From the NCBI GenBank assembly GCA_964057225.1, contig OZ059898.1:19011267-19075266 (forward strand): 64,000 nucleotides of DNA, read 5' to 3'. Every line of letters starts with the position of its first letter. The first letter of the stretch is position 1. Source of the DNA: Auanema rhodensis. Taxonomy: Eukaryota; Nematoda; Chromadorea; Rhabditida; Rhabditidae. Of this stretch, positions 26,501 through 39,315 are shown piece by piece. The notes beneath the pieces were generated by a model. That model saw only the letters and a program-made list of their open reading frames with translations, made no database searches and was not told where the DNA came from. The position numbers were made by a program, and so were the translations under genes.

Positions 26501-27030
26501 TTTTTGAAAAAATTTTTGTCAAAATGTTTTTGGAAGCAATGTTGAGTGTACATGGAAACTCAACATACACTAATGCATCATTTTTCAAACGATCATAACT
26601 AATTTTTGTATGAAGCGTTTCTCAAAGTAGTATAGTGCATTCGATGCGGATTTTTAAGCTGCGTCGATCTGTGTTATCAGATTTGCGCTAGCTTAAAAAT
26701 GCACCGAGATATCAACTGATATAAGTTCACACTTATATCCTCGATTTTCACCCTGAAGAATTAATTTTTTCGTTGAATAACATTGTCCATCGTCTTTGCC
26801 TTGAAAAAAGGAATCTAAAAACATCTTCTTTTTGCTAAATCATTTTGAAATTTTTCGAAAAAATTTTTGTCAAAATGTTTTTGGAAGCAATGTTGAGTGT
26901 ACATGGAAACTCAACATACACTAATGCATCATTTTTCAAACGATCATAACTAATTTTTGTATGAAGCGTTTCTCAAAGTAGTATAGTGCATTCGATGCGG
27001 ATTTTTAAGCTGCGTCGATCTGTGTTATCA
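23170..27030. repeat. Trimeric higher-order pattern, 1,053 bp
   Basis: Three types recur in order. P has GAAAATAGG (23170, 24223, 25978). Q has TTTTTTTGTTG and GTATGAAGCG (23521, 24574, 25276, 26329). R has CATCTTCTTTT, AAATCATT and TTTTTCGAAA (23872, 25627, 26680). The order is P Q R, P Q, one extra monomer (24925), Q R, P Q R'. R' at 26680 has the R body but the Q-like 3' end (GTATGAAGCG, CAAAGTAG), so it is a probable recombinant. The first P Q pair also ends the 10-monomer copy, so the two patterns overlap. Confidence 0.82.
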
Positions 27031-28434
27031 GATTTGCGCTAGCTTAAAAATGCACCGAGATATCAACTGATATAAGTTCACACTTATATCCTCGATTTTC
27101 ACCCTGAAGAATTAATTTTTTTGTTGAATAACATTGTCCATCGTCTTTGCCTTGAAAAAAGGAATCTAAAAACATCTACTTTTTGCTAAATTATTTTGAA
27201 ATTTTTTGAAAAAATTTTTGTCAAAATGTTTTTGGAAGCAATGTTGAGTGTACATGGAAACTCAACATACACTAATGCATCATTTTTCAAACGATCATAA
27301 CTAATTTTTGTATTAAGCGTTTCTCAAAGTAGTATAGTGCATTCGATGCAGATTTTTAAGCTGCGTCGATCTGTGTTATCAGATTTGCGCTAGCTGAAAA
27401 ATGCACCGAGATATCAACTGATATAAGTTTACACTTATATCCTCGATTTTCACCCTGAAGAATTAATTTTTTCGTTGAATAACATTGTCCATCGTCTTTG
27501 CCTTGAAAAAAGGAATCTAAAAACATCTTCTTTTTGCTAAATTATTTTGAAATTTTTTGAAAAAATTTTTGTCAAAATGTTTTTGGAAGCAATGTTGAGT
27601 GTACATGGAAACTCAACATACACTAATGCATCATTTTTCAAACGATCATAACTAATTTTTGTATAAAGCGTTTCTCAATGTAGTATAGTGCATTCGATGC
27701 GGATTTTTAAGCTGCGTCGATCTGTGTTATCAGATTTGCGCTAGCTTAAAAATGCACCGAGATATCAACTGATATAAGTTCACACTTATATCCTCGATTT
27801 TCACCCTGAAGAATTAATTTTTTTGTTGAATAACATTGTCCATCGTCTTTGCCTTGAAAAAAGGAATCTAAAAACATCTACTTTTTGCTAAATTATTTTG
27901 AAATTTTTTGAAAAAATTTTTGTCAAAATGTTTTTGGAAGCAATGTTGAGTGTACATGGAAACTCAACATACACTAATGCATCATTTTTCAAACGATCAT
28001 AACTAATTTTTGTATTAAGCGTTTCTCAAAGTAGTATAGTGCATTCGATGCGGATTTTTAAGCTGCGTCGATCTGTGTTATCAGATTTGCGCTAGCTGAA
28101 AAATGCACCGAGATATCAACTGATATAAGTTTACACTTATATCCTCGATTTTCACCCTGAAGAATTAATTTTTTCGTTGAATAACATTGTCCATCGTCTT
28201 TGCCTTGAAAAAAGGAATCTAAAAACATCTTCTTTTTGCTAAATTATTTTGAAATTTTTTGAAAAAATTTTTGTCAAAATGTTTTTGGAAGCAATGTTGA
28301 GTGTACATGGAAACTCAACATACACTAATGCATCATTTTTCAAACGATCATAACTAATTTTTGTATAAAGCGTTTCTCAATGTAGTATAGTGCATTCGAT
28401 GCGGATTTTTAAGCTGCGTCGATCTGTGTTATCA
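27031..28434. repeat. Dimeric repeat, 702 bp x 2
   Basis: 27031 and 27733 are CTTAAAAATG, TTTTTTTGTTG, CATCTACTTTT, CAAAGTAG monomers. 27382 and 28084 are CTGAAAAATG, AGTTTACAC, TTTTTTCGTTG, CATCTTCTTTT, GTATAAAGCG, CAATGTAG monomers. The first dimer has one private change, GATGCAGATT near 27350. Confidence 0.85.
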
Positions 28435-29487
28435 GATTTGCGCTAGCTTAAAAATGCACCGAGATATCAACTGATATAAGTTCACACTTATTTCCTCGAT
28501 TTTCACCCTGAAGAATTAATTTTTTCGTTGAATAACATTGTCCATCGTCTTTGCCTTAAAAAAAGGAATCTAAAAACATCTACTTTTTGCTAACTTATTT
28601 TGAAATTTTTTGAAAAAATTTTTGTCAAAATGTTTTTGGAAGCAATGTTGAGTGTACATGGAAACTCAACATACACTAATGCATCATTTTTCAAACGATC
28701 ATAACTAATTTTTGTATTAAGCGTTTCTCAAAGTAGTATAGTGCATTCGATGCGGATTTTTAAGCTGCGTCGATCTGTGTTATCAGATTTGCGCTAGCTG
28801 AAAAATGCACCGAGATATCAACTGATATAAGTTTACACTTATATCCTCGATTTTCACCCTGAAGAATTAATTTTTTCGTTGAATAACATTGTCCATCGTC
28901 TTTGCTTTGAAAAAAGGAATCTAAAAACATCTACTTTTTGCTAAATTATTTTGAAATTTTTTGAAAAAATTTTTGTCAAAATGTTTTTGGAAGCAATGTT
29001 GAGTGTACATGGAAACTCAACATACACTAATGCATCATTTTTCAAACGATCATAACTAATTTTTGTATTAAGCGTTTCTCAAAGTAGTATAGTGCATTCG
29101 ATGCGGATTTTTAAGCTGCGTCGATCTGTGTTATCAGATTTGCGCTAGCTGAAAAATGCACCGAGATATCAACTGATATAAGTTTACACTTATATCCTCG
29201 ATTTTCACCCTGAAGAATTAATTTTTTCGTTGAATAACATTGTCCATCGTCTTTGCCTTGAAAAAAGGAATCTAAAAACATCTACTTTTTGCTAAATTAT
29301 TTTGAAATTTTTTGAAAAAATTCTTGTCAAAATGTTTTTGGAAGCAATGTTGAGTGTACATGGAAACTCAACATACACTAATGCATCATTTTTCAAACGA
29401 TCATAACTAATTTTTGTATTAAGCGTTTCTCAATGTAGTATAGTGCATTCGATGCGGATTTTTAAGCTGCGTCGATCTGTGTTATCA
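28435..29487. repeat. Three transitional monomers; first A58-to-T monomer
   Basis: 28435 is the first copy with CTTATTTCC, the stem change in inverted repeat 1, and it also has GCCTTAAAAAAAGG and GCTAACTTATT. The last recurs at 32452, 3,861 bp (11 monomers) later. 28786 has a private TTTGCTTTGAAAA, and 29137 has AAAAAATTCTTGTC. The domain to the left lacks the CTTATTTCC class entirely, and everything to the right uses it often. Confidence 0.7.
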
Positions 29488-32295
29488 GATTTGCGCTAGC
29501 TTAAAAATGCACCGAGATATCAACTGATATAAGTTCACACTTATATCCTCGATTTTCACCCTGAAGAATTAATTTTTTCGTTGAATAACATTGTCCATCG
29601 TCTTTGCCTTGAAAAAAGGAATCTAAAAACATCTACTTTTTGCTAAATTATTTTGAAATTTTTTGAAAAAATTTTTGTCAAAATGTTTTTGGAAGCAATG
29701 TTGAGTGTACATGGAAACTCAACATACACTAATGCATCATTTTTCAAACGATCATAACTAATTTTTGTATTAAGCGTTTCTCAAAGTAGTATAGTGCATT
29801 CGATGCGGATTTTTAAGCTGCGTCGATCTGTGTTATCAGATTTGCGCTAGCTGAAAAATGCACCGAGATATCAACTGATATAAGTTCACACTTATATCCT
29901 CGATTTTCACCCTGAAGAATTAATTTTTTTGTTGAATAACATTGTCCATCGTCTTTGCCTTGAAAAAAGGAATCTAAAAACATCTACTTTTTGCTAAATT
30001 ATTTTGAAATTTTTTGAAAAAATTTTTGTCAAAATGTTTTTGGAAGCAATGTTGAGTGTACATGGAAACTCAACATACACTAATGCATCATTTTTCAAAC
30101 GATCATAACTAATTTTTGTATTAAGCGTTTCTCAAAGTAGTATAGTGCATTCGATGCGGATTTTTAAGCTGCGTCGATCTGTGTTATCAGATTTGCGCTA
30201 GCTGAAAAATGCACCGAGATATCAACTGATATAAGTTTACACTTATATCCTCGATTTTCACCCTGAAGAATTAATTTTTTCGTTGAATAACATTGTCCAT
30301 CGTCTTTGCCTTGAAAATAGGAATCTAAAAACATCTACTTTTTGCTAAATTATTTTGAAATTTTTTGAAAAAATTTTTGTCAAAATGTTTTTGGAAGCAA
30401 TGTTGAGTGTACATGGAAACTCAACATACACTAATGCATCATTTTTCAAACGATCATAACTAATTTTTGTATTAAGCGTTTTTCAAAGTAGTATAGTGCA
30501 TTCGATGCGGATTTTTAAGCTGCGTCGATCTGTGTTATCAGATTTGCGCTAGCTTAAAAATGCACCGAGATATCAACTGATATAAGTTTACACTTATTTC
30601 CTCGATTTTCACCCTGAAGAATTAATTTTTTCGTTGAATAACATCGTCCATCGTCTTTGCCTTGAAAAAAGGAATCTAAAAACATCTACTTTTTGCTAAA
30701 TTATTTTGAAATTTTTTGAAAAAATTTTTGTCAAAATGTTTTTGGAAGCAATGTTGAGTGTACATGGAAACTCAACATACACTAATGCATCATTTTTCAA
30801 ACGATCATAACTAATTTTTGTATTAAGCGTTTCTCAATGTAGTATAGTGCATTCGATGCGGATTTTTAAGCTGCGTCGATCTGTGTTATCAGATTTGCGC
30901 TAGCTTAAAAATGCACCGAGATATCAACTGATATAAGTTCACACTTATATCCTCGATTTTCACCCTGAAGAATTAATTTTTTCGTTGAATAACATTGTCC
31001 ATCGTCTTTGCCTTGAAAAAAGGAATCTAAAAACATCTACTTTTTGCTAAATTATTTTGAAATTTTTTGAAAAAATTTTTGTCAAAATGTTTTTGGAAGC
31101 AATGTTGAGTGTACATGGAAACTCAACATACACTAATGCATCATTTTTCAAACGATCATAACTAATTTTTGTATTAAGCGTTTCTCAAAGTAGTATAGTG
31201 CATTCGATGCGGATTTTTAAGCTGCGTCGATCTGTGTTATCAGATTTGCGCTAGCTGAAAAATGCACCGAGATATCAACTGATATAAGTTCACACTTATA
31301 TCCTCGATTTTCACCCTGAAGAATTAATTTTTTTGTTGAATAACATTGTCCATCGTCTTTGCCTTGAAAAAAGGAATCTAAAAACATCTACTTTTTGCTA
31401 AATTATTTTGAAATTTTTTGAAAAAATTTTTGTCAAAATGTTTTTGGAAGCAATGTTGAGTGTACATGGAAACTCAACATACACTAATGCATCATTTTTC
31501 AAACGATCATAACTAATTTTTGTATTAAGCGTTTCTCAAAGTAGTATAGTGCATTCGATGCGGATTTTTAAGCTGCGTCGATCTGTGTTATCAGATTTGC
31601 GCTAGCTGAAAAATGCACCGAGATATCAACTGATATAAGTTTACACTTATATCCTCGATTTTCACCCTGAAGAATTAATTTTTTCGTTGAATAACATTGT
31701 CCATCGTCTTTGCCTTGAAAATAGGAATCTAAAAACATCTACTTTTTGCTAAATTATTTTGAAATTTTTTGAAAAAATTTTTGTCAAAATGTTTTTGGAA
31801 GCAATGTTGAGTGTACATGGAAACTCAACATACACTAATGCATCATTTTTCAAACGATCATAACTAATTTTTGTATTAAGCGTTTTTCAAAGTAGTATAG
31901 TGCATTCGATGCGGATTTTTAAGCTGCGTCGATCTGTGTTATCAGATTTGCGCTAGCTTAAAAATGCACCGAGATATCAACTGATATAAGTTTACACTTA
32001 TTTCCTCGATTTTCACCCTGAAGAATTAATTTTTTCGTTGAATAACATCGTCCATCGTCTTTGCCTTGAAAAAAGGAATCTAAAAACATCTACTTTTTGC
32101 TAAATTATTTTGAAATTTTTTGAAAAAATTTTTGTCAAAATGTTTTTGGAAGCAATGTTGAGTGTACATGGAAACTCAACATACACTAATGCATCATTTT
32201 TCAAACGATCATAACTAATTTTTGTATGAAGCGTTTCTCAAAGTAGTATAGTGCATTCGATGCGGATTTTTAAGCTGCGTCGATCTGTGTTATCA
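29488..32295. repeat. Tetrameric duplication, 1,404 bp x 2
   Basis: Copies 29488-30891 and 30892-32295. Unit 1 is plain; unit 2 has CTGAAAAATG with AGTTCACAC and TTTTTTTGTTG; unit 3 has GAAAATAGG and GTTTTTCAAAG (30190, 31594); unit 4 has AGTTTACAC, CTTATTTCC and the rare ACATCGTCC (30541, 31945). The last part of the second copy switches to GTATGAAGCG and CAAAGTAG, where the first has GTATTAAGCG and CAATGTAG, so the block ends inside monomer 31945. Confidence 0.88.
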
Positions 32296-34050
32296 GATTT
32301 GCGCTAGCTTAAAAATGCACCGAGATATCAACTGATATAAGTTCACACTTATATCCTCGATTTTCACCCTGAAGAATTAATTTTTTCGTTGAATAACATT
32401 GTCCATCGTCTTTGCCTTGAAAAAAGGAATCTAAAAACATCTACTTTTTGCTAACTTATTTTGAAATTTTTTGAAAAAATTTTTGTCAAAATGTTTTTGG
32501 AAGCAATGTTGAGTGTACATGGAAACTCAACATACACTAATGCATCATTTTTCAAACGATCATAACTAATTTTTGTATTAAGCGTTTCTCAAAGTAGTAT
32601 AGTGCATTCGATGCGGATTTTTAAGCTGCGTCGATCTGTGTTATCAGATTTGCGCTAGCTGAAAAATGCACCGAGATATCAACTGATATAAGTTTACACT
32701 TATATCCTCGATTTTCACCCTGAAGAATTAATTTTTTCGTTGAATAACATTGTCCATCGTCTTTGCCTTGAAAAAAGGAATCTAAAAACATCTACTTTTT
32801 GCTAAATTATTTTGAAATTTTTTGAAAAAATTTTTGTCAAAATGTTTTTGGAAGCAATGTTGAGTGTACATGGAAACTCAACATACACTAATGCATCATT
32901 TTTCAAACGATCATAACTAATTTTTGTATTAAGCGTTTCTCAATGTAGTATAGTGCATTCGATGCGGATTTTTAAGCTGCGTCGATCTGTGTTATCAGAT
33001 TTGCGCTAGCTTAAAAATGCACCGAGATATCAACTGATATAAGTTCACACTTATATCCTCGATTTTCACCCTGAAGAATTAATTTTTTCGTTGAATAACA
33101 TTGTCCATCGTCTTTGCCTTGAAAAAAGGAATCTAAAAACATCTACTTTTTGCTAAATTATTTTGAAATTTTTTGAAAAAATTTTTGTCAAAATGTTTTT
33201 GGAAGCAATGTTGAGTGTACATGGAAACTCAACATACACTAATGCATCATTTTTCAAACGATCATAACTAATTTTTGTATTAAGCGTTTCTCAAAGTAGT
33301 ATAGTGCATTCGATGCGGATTTTTAAGCTGCGTCGATCTGTGTTATCAGATTTGCGCTAGCTGAAAAATGCACCGAGATATCAACTGATATAAGTTTACA
33401 CTTATATCCTCGATTTTCACCCTGAAGAATTAATTTTTTCGTTGAATAACATTGTCCATCGTCTTTGCCTTGAAAAAAGGAATCTAAAAACATCTACTTT
33501 TTGCTAAATTATTTTGAAATTTTTTGAAAAAATTTTTGTCAAAATGTTTTTGGAAGCAATGTTGAGTGTACATGGAAACTCAACATACACTAATGCATCA
33601 TTTTTCAAACGATCATAACTAATTTTTGTATTAAGCGTTTCTCAATGTAGTATAGTGCATTCGATGCGGATTTTTAAGCTGCGTCGATCTGTGTTATCAG
33701 ATTTGCGCTAGCTTAAAAATGCACCGAGATATCAACTGATATAAGTTCACACTTATATCCTCGATTTTCACCCTGAAGAATTAATTTTTTCGTTGAATAA
33801 CATTGTCCATCGTCTTTGCCTTGAAAAAAGGAATCTAAAAACATCTACTTTTTGCTAAATTATTTTGAAATTTTTTGAAAAAATTTTTGTCAAAATGTTT
33901 TTGGAAGCAATGTTGAGTGTACATGGAAACTCAACATACACTAATGCATCATTTTTCAAACGATCATAACTAATTTTTGTATTAAGCGTTTCTCAAAGTA
34001 GTATAGTGCATTCGATGCGGATTTTTAAGCTGCGTCGATCTGTGTTATCA
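32296..34050. repeat. GCTAACTTATT monomer followed by a 702-bp dimer x 2
   Basis: 32296 carries GCTAACTTATT, shared only with 28435. Then 32647 and 33349 (CTGAAAAATG, AGTTTACAC, CAATGTAG) alternate with 32998 and 33700 (CTTAAAAATG, AGTTCACAC, CAAAGTAG). The two dimers look nearly identical by eye. The second dimer also opens the 7-monomer duplication that follows. Confidence 0.75.
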
Positions 34051-35805
34051 GATTTGCGCTAGCTAAAAAATGCACCGAGATATCAACTGATATAAGTTCA
34101 CACTTATATCCTCGATTTTCACCCTGAAGAATTAATTTTTTTGTTGAATAACATTGTCCATCGTCTTTGCCTTGAAAAAAGGAATCTAAAAACATCTACT
34201 TTTTGCTAAATTATTTTGAAATTTTTTGAAAAAATTTTTGTCAAAATGTTTTTGGAAGCAATGTTGAGTGTACATGGAAACTCAACATACACTAATGCAT
34301 CATTTTTCAAACGATCATAACTAATTTTTGTATTAAGCGTTTCTCAAAGTAGTATAGTGCATTCGATGCGGATTTTTAAGCTGCGTCGATCTGTGTTATC
34401 AGATTTGCGCTAGCTGAAAAATGCACCGAGATATCAACTGATATAAGTTTACACTTATATCCTCGATTTTCACCCTGAAGAATTAATTTTTTCGTTGAAT
34501 AACATTGTCCATCGTTTTTGCCTTGAAAAAAGGAATCTAAAAACATCTTCTTTTTGCTAAATTATTTTGAAATTTTTTGAAAAAATTTTTGTCAAAATGT
34601 TTTTGGAAGCAATGTTGAGTGTACATGGAAACTCAACATACACTAATGCATCATTTTTCAAACGATCATAACTAATTTTTGTATAAAGCGTTTTTCAATG
34701 TAGTATAGTGCATTCGATGCGGATTTTTAAGCTGCGTCGATCTGTGTTATCAGATTTGCGCTAGCTTAAAAATGCACCGAGATATCAACTGATATAAGTT
34801 CACACTTATATCCTCGATTTTCACCCTGAAGAATTAATTTTTTTGTTGAATAACATTGTCCATCGTCTTTGCCTTGAAAAAAGGAATCTAAAAACATCTA
34901 CTTTTTGCTAAATTATTTTGAAATTTTTTGAAAAAATTTTTGTCAAAATGTTTTTGGAAGCAATGTTGAGTGTACATGGAAACTCAACATACACTAATGC
35001 ATCATTTTTCAAACGATCATAACTAATTTTTGTATAAAGCGTTTCTCAATGTAGTATAGTGCATTCGATGCGGATTTTTAAGCTGCATCGATCTGTGTTA
35101 TCAGATTTGCGCTAGCTTAAAAATGCACCGAGATATCAACTGATATAAGTTCACACTTATTTCCTCGATTTTCACCCTGAAGAATTAATTTTTTCGTTGA
35201 ATAACATTGTCCATCGTCTTTGCCTTGAAAAAAGGAATCTAAAAACATCTTCTTTTTGCTAAATCATTTTGAAATTTTTCGAAAAAATTTTTGTCAAAAT
35301 GTTTTTGGAAGCAATGTTGAGTGTACATGGAAACTCAACATACACTAATGCATCATTTTTCAAACGATCATAACTAATTTTTGTATAAAGCGTTTCTCAA
35401 TGTAGTATAGTGCATTCGATGCGGATTTTTAAGCTGCGTCGATCTGTGTTATCAGATTTGCGCTAGCTTAAAAATGCACCGAGATATCAACTGATATAAG
35501 TTCACACTTATATCCTCGATTTTCACCGTGAAGAATTAATTTTTTTGTTGAATAACATTGTCCATCGTCTTTGCCTTGAAAAAAGGAATCTAAAAACATC
35601 TACTTTTTGCTAAATTATTTTGAAATTTTTTGAAAAAATTTTTGTCAAAATGTTTTTGGAAGCAATGTTGAGTGTACATGGAAACTCAACATACACTAAT
35701 GCATCATTTTTCAAACGATCATAACTAATTTTTGTATTAAGCGTTTCTCAAAGTAGTATAGTGCATTCGATGCGGATTTTTAAGCTGCGTCGATCTGTGT
35801 TATCA
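33349..35805. repeat. First copy of a 7-monomer duplication (2,457 bp)
   Basis: Order: CTGAAAAATG/AGTTTACAC (33349), plain (33700), GCTAAAAAATG (34051), CTGAAAAATG with CATCGTTTTTGCC and GTTTTTCAATG (34402), GCTGCATCGATC (34753), CTTATTTCC with AAATCATT (35104), CACCGTGAAG (35455). The same seven-step order follows 2,457 bp to the right. GCTAGCTAAAAAATG, seen only at 34051, 35806 and 36508, and GCTGCATCG are the best markers. Confidence 0.75.
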
Positions 35806-38262
35806 GATTTGCGCTAGCTAAAAAATGCACCGAGATATCAACTGATATAAGTTTACACTTATATCCTCGATTTTCACCCTGAAGAATTAATTTTTTCGTT
35901 GAATAACATTGTCCATCGTCTTTGCCTTGAAAAAAGGAATCTAAAAACATCTACTTTTTGCTAAATTATTTTGAAATTTTTTGAAAAAATTTTTGTCAAA
36001 ATGTTTTTGGAAGCAATGTTGAGTGTACATGGAAACTCAACATACACTAATGCATCATTTTTCAAACGATCATAACTAATTTTTGTATTAAGCGTTTCTC
36101 AATGTAGTATAGTGCATTCGATGCGGATTTTTAAGCTGCGTCGATCTGTGTTATCAGATTTGCGCTAGCTTAAAAATGCACCGAGATATCAACTGATATA
36201 AGTTCACACTTATATCCTCGATTTTCACCCTGAAGAATTAATTTTTTCGTTGAATAACATTGTCCATCGTCTTTGCCTTGAAAAAAGGAATCTAAAAACA
36301 TCTACTTTTTGCTAAATTATTTTGAAATTTTTTGAAAAAATTTTTGTCAAAATGTTTTTGGAAGCAATGTTGAGTGTACATGGAAACTCAACATACACTA
36401 ATGCATCATTTTTCAAACGATCATAACTAATTTTTGTATTAAGCGTTTCTCAAAGTAGTATAGTGCATTCGATGCGGATTTTTAAGCTGCGTCGATCTGT
36501 GTTATCAGATTTGCGCTAGCTAAAAAATGCACCGAGATATCAACTGATATAAGTTCACACTTATATCCTCGATTTTCACCCTGAAGAATTAATTTTTTTG
36601 TTGAATAACATTGTCCATCGTCTTTGCCTTGAAAAAAGGAATCTAAAAACATCTACTTTTTGCTAAATTATTTTGAAATTTTTTGAAAAAATTTTTGTCA
36701 AAATGTTTTTGGAAGCAATGTTGAGTGTACATGGAAACTCAACATACACTAATGCATCATTTTTCAAACGATCATAACTAATTTTTGTATTAAGCGTTTC
36801 TCAAAGTAGTATAGTGCATTCGATGCGGATTTTTAAGCTGCGTCGATCTGTGTTATCAGATTTGCGCTAGCTGAAAAATGCACCGAGATATCAACTGATA
36901 TAAGTTTACACTTATATCCTCGATTTTCACCCTGAAGAATTAATTTTTTTGTTGAATAACATTGTCCATCGTCTTTGCCTTGAAAAAAGGAATCTAAAAA
37001 CATCTACTTTTTGCTAAATTATTTTGAAATTTTTTGAAAAAATTTTTGTCAAAATGTTTTTGGAAGCAATGTTGAGTGTACATGGAAACTCAACATACAC
37101 TAATGCATCATTTTTCAAACGATCATAACTAATTTTTGTATAAAGCGTTTCTCAATGTAGTATAGTGCATTCGATGCGGATTTTTAAGCTGCATCGATCT
37201 GTGTTATCAGATTTGCGCTAGCTTAAAAATGCACCGAGATATCAACTGATATAAGTTCACACTTATTTCCTCGATTTTCACCCTGAAGAATTAATTTTTT
37301 CGTTGAATAACATTGTCCATCGTCTTTGCCTTGAAAAAAGGAATCTAAAAACATCTACTTTTTGCTAAATTATTTTGAAATTTTTTGAAAAAATTTTTGT
37401 CAAAATGTTTTTGGAAGCAATGTTGAGTGTACATGGAAACTCAACATACACTAATGCATCATTTTTCAAACGATCATAACTAATTTTTGTATAAAGCGTT
37501 TCTCAATGTAGTATAGTGCATTCGATGCGGATTTTTAAGCTGCATCGATCTGTGTTATCAGATTTGCGCTAGCTTAAAAATGCACCGAGATATCAACTGA
37601 TATAAGTTCACACTTATTTCCTCGATTTTCACCCTGAAGAATTAATTTTTTCGTTGAATAACATTGTCCATCGTCTTTGCCTTGAAAAAAGGAATCTAAA
37701 AACATCTTCTTTTTGCTAAATCATTTTGAAATTTTTCGAAAAAATTTTTGTCAAAATGTTTTTGGAAGCAATGTTGAGTGTACATGGAAACTCAACATAC
37801 ACTAATGCATCATTTTTCAAACGATCATAACTAATTTTTGTATAAAGCGTTTCTCAATGTAGTATAGTGCATTCGATGCGGATTTTTAAGCTGCGTCGAT
37901 CTGTGTTATCAGATTTGCGCTAGCTTAAAAATGCACCGAGATATCAACTGATATAAGTTCACACTTATATCCTCGATTTTCACCGTGAAGAATTAATTTT
38001 TTTGTTGAATAACATTGTCCATCGTCTTTGCCTTGAAAAAAGGAATCTAAAAACATCTACTTTTTGCTAAATTATTTTGAAATTTTTTGAAAAAATTTTT
38101 GTCAAAATGTTTTTGGAAGCAATGTTGAGTGTACATGGAAACTCAACATACACTAATGCATCATTTTTCAAACGATCATAACTAATTTTTGTATTAAGCG
38201 TTTCTCAAAGTAGTATAGTGCATTCGATGCGGATTTTTAAGCTGCGTCGATCTGTGTTATCA
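35806..38262. repeat. Second copy of the 7-monomer duplication
   Basis: Order: 35806 (GCTAAAAAATG, AGTTTACAC), 36157, 36508 (GCTAAAAAATG), 36859 (CTGAAAAATG and GCTGCATCG), 37210 (CTTATTTCC and GCTGCATCG), 37561 (CTTATTTCC, AAATCATT), 37912 (CACCGTGAAG). Units four and five do not match the first copy cleanly: 36859 joins a 34402-like start to a 34753-like end, and 37210 joins a 35104-like start to a 34753-like end. Exchange with neighbours after, or during, the duplication is the simplest explanation. Confidence 0.72.
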
Positions 38263-39315
38263 GATTTGCGCTAGCTGAAAAATGCACCGAGATATCAACT
38301 GATATAAGTTCACACTTATATCCTCGATTTTCACCCTGAAGAATTAATTTTTTTGTTGAATAACATTGTCCATCGTCTTTGCCTTGAAAAAAGGAATCTA
38401 AAAACATCTACTTTTTGCTAAATTATTTTGAAATTTTTTGAAAAAATTTTTGTCAAAATGTTTTTGGAAGCAATGTTGAGTGTACATGGAAACTCAACAT
38501 ACAATAATGCATCATTTTTCAAACGATCATAACTAATTTTTGTATAAAGCGTTTTTCAATGTAGTATAGTGCATTCGATGCGGATTTTTAAGCTGCGACG
38601 ATCTGTGTTATCAGATTTGCGCTAGCTTAAAAATGCACCGAGATATCAACTGATATAAGTTCACACTTATATCCTCGATTTTCACCGTGAAGAATTAATT
38701 TTTTTGTTGAATAACATTGTCCATCGTCTTTGCCTTGAAAAAAGGAATCTAAAAACATCTACTTTTTGCTAAATTATTTTGAAATTTTTTGAAAAAATTT
38801 TTGTCAAAATGTTTTTGGAAGCAATGTTGAGTGTACATGGAAACTCAACATACACTAATGCATCATTTTTCAAACGATCATAACTAATTTTTGTATTAAG
38901 CGTTTCTCAAAGTAGTATAGTGCATTCGATGCGGATTTTTAAGCTGCGTCGATCTGTGTTATCAGATTTGCGCTAGCTGAAAAATGCACCGAGATATCAA
39001 CTGATATAAGTTCACACTTATATCCTCGATTTTCACCCTGAAGAATTAATTTTTTTGTTGAATAACATTGTCCATCGTCTTTGCCTTGAAAAAAGGAATC
39101 TAAAAACATCTACTTTTTGCTAAATTATTTTGAAATTTTTTGAAAAAATTTTTGTCAAAATGTTTTTGGAAGCAATGTTGAGTGTACATGGAAACTCAAC
39201 ATACAATAATGCATCATTTTTCAAACGATCATAACTAATTTTTGTATAAAGCGTTTTTCAATGTAGTATAGTGCATTCGATGCGGATTTTTAAGCTGCGA
39301 CGATCTGTGTTATCA
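37912..39315. repeat. Dimeric repeat, 702 bp x 2
   Basis: 37912 and 38614 have CACCGTGAAG, GTATTAAGCG and CAAAGTAG. 38263 and 38965 have CTGAAAAATG, ACAATAATGC, GTTTTTCAATG and GCTGCGACGATC, the last two in a combination seen nowhere else in the window. The two dimers appear identical by eye, so this is a recent duplication. It overlaps the last unit of the preceding 7-monomer block. Confidence 0.88.
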
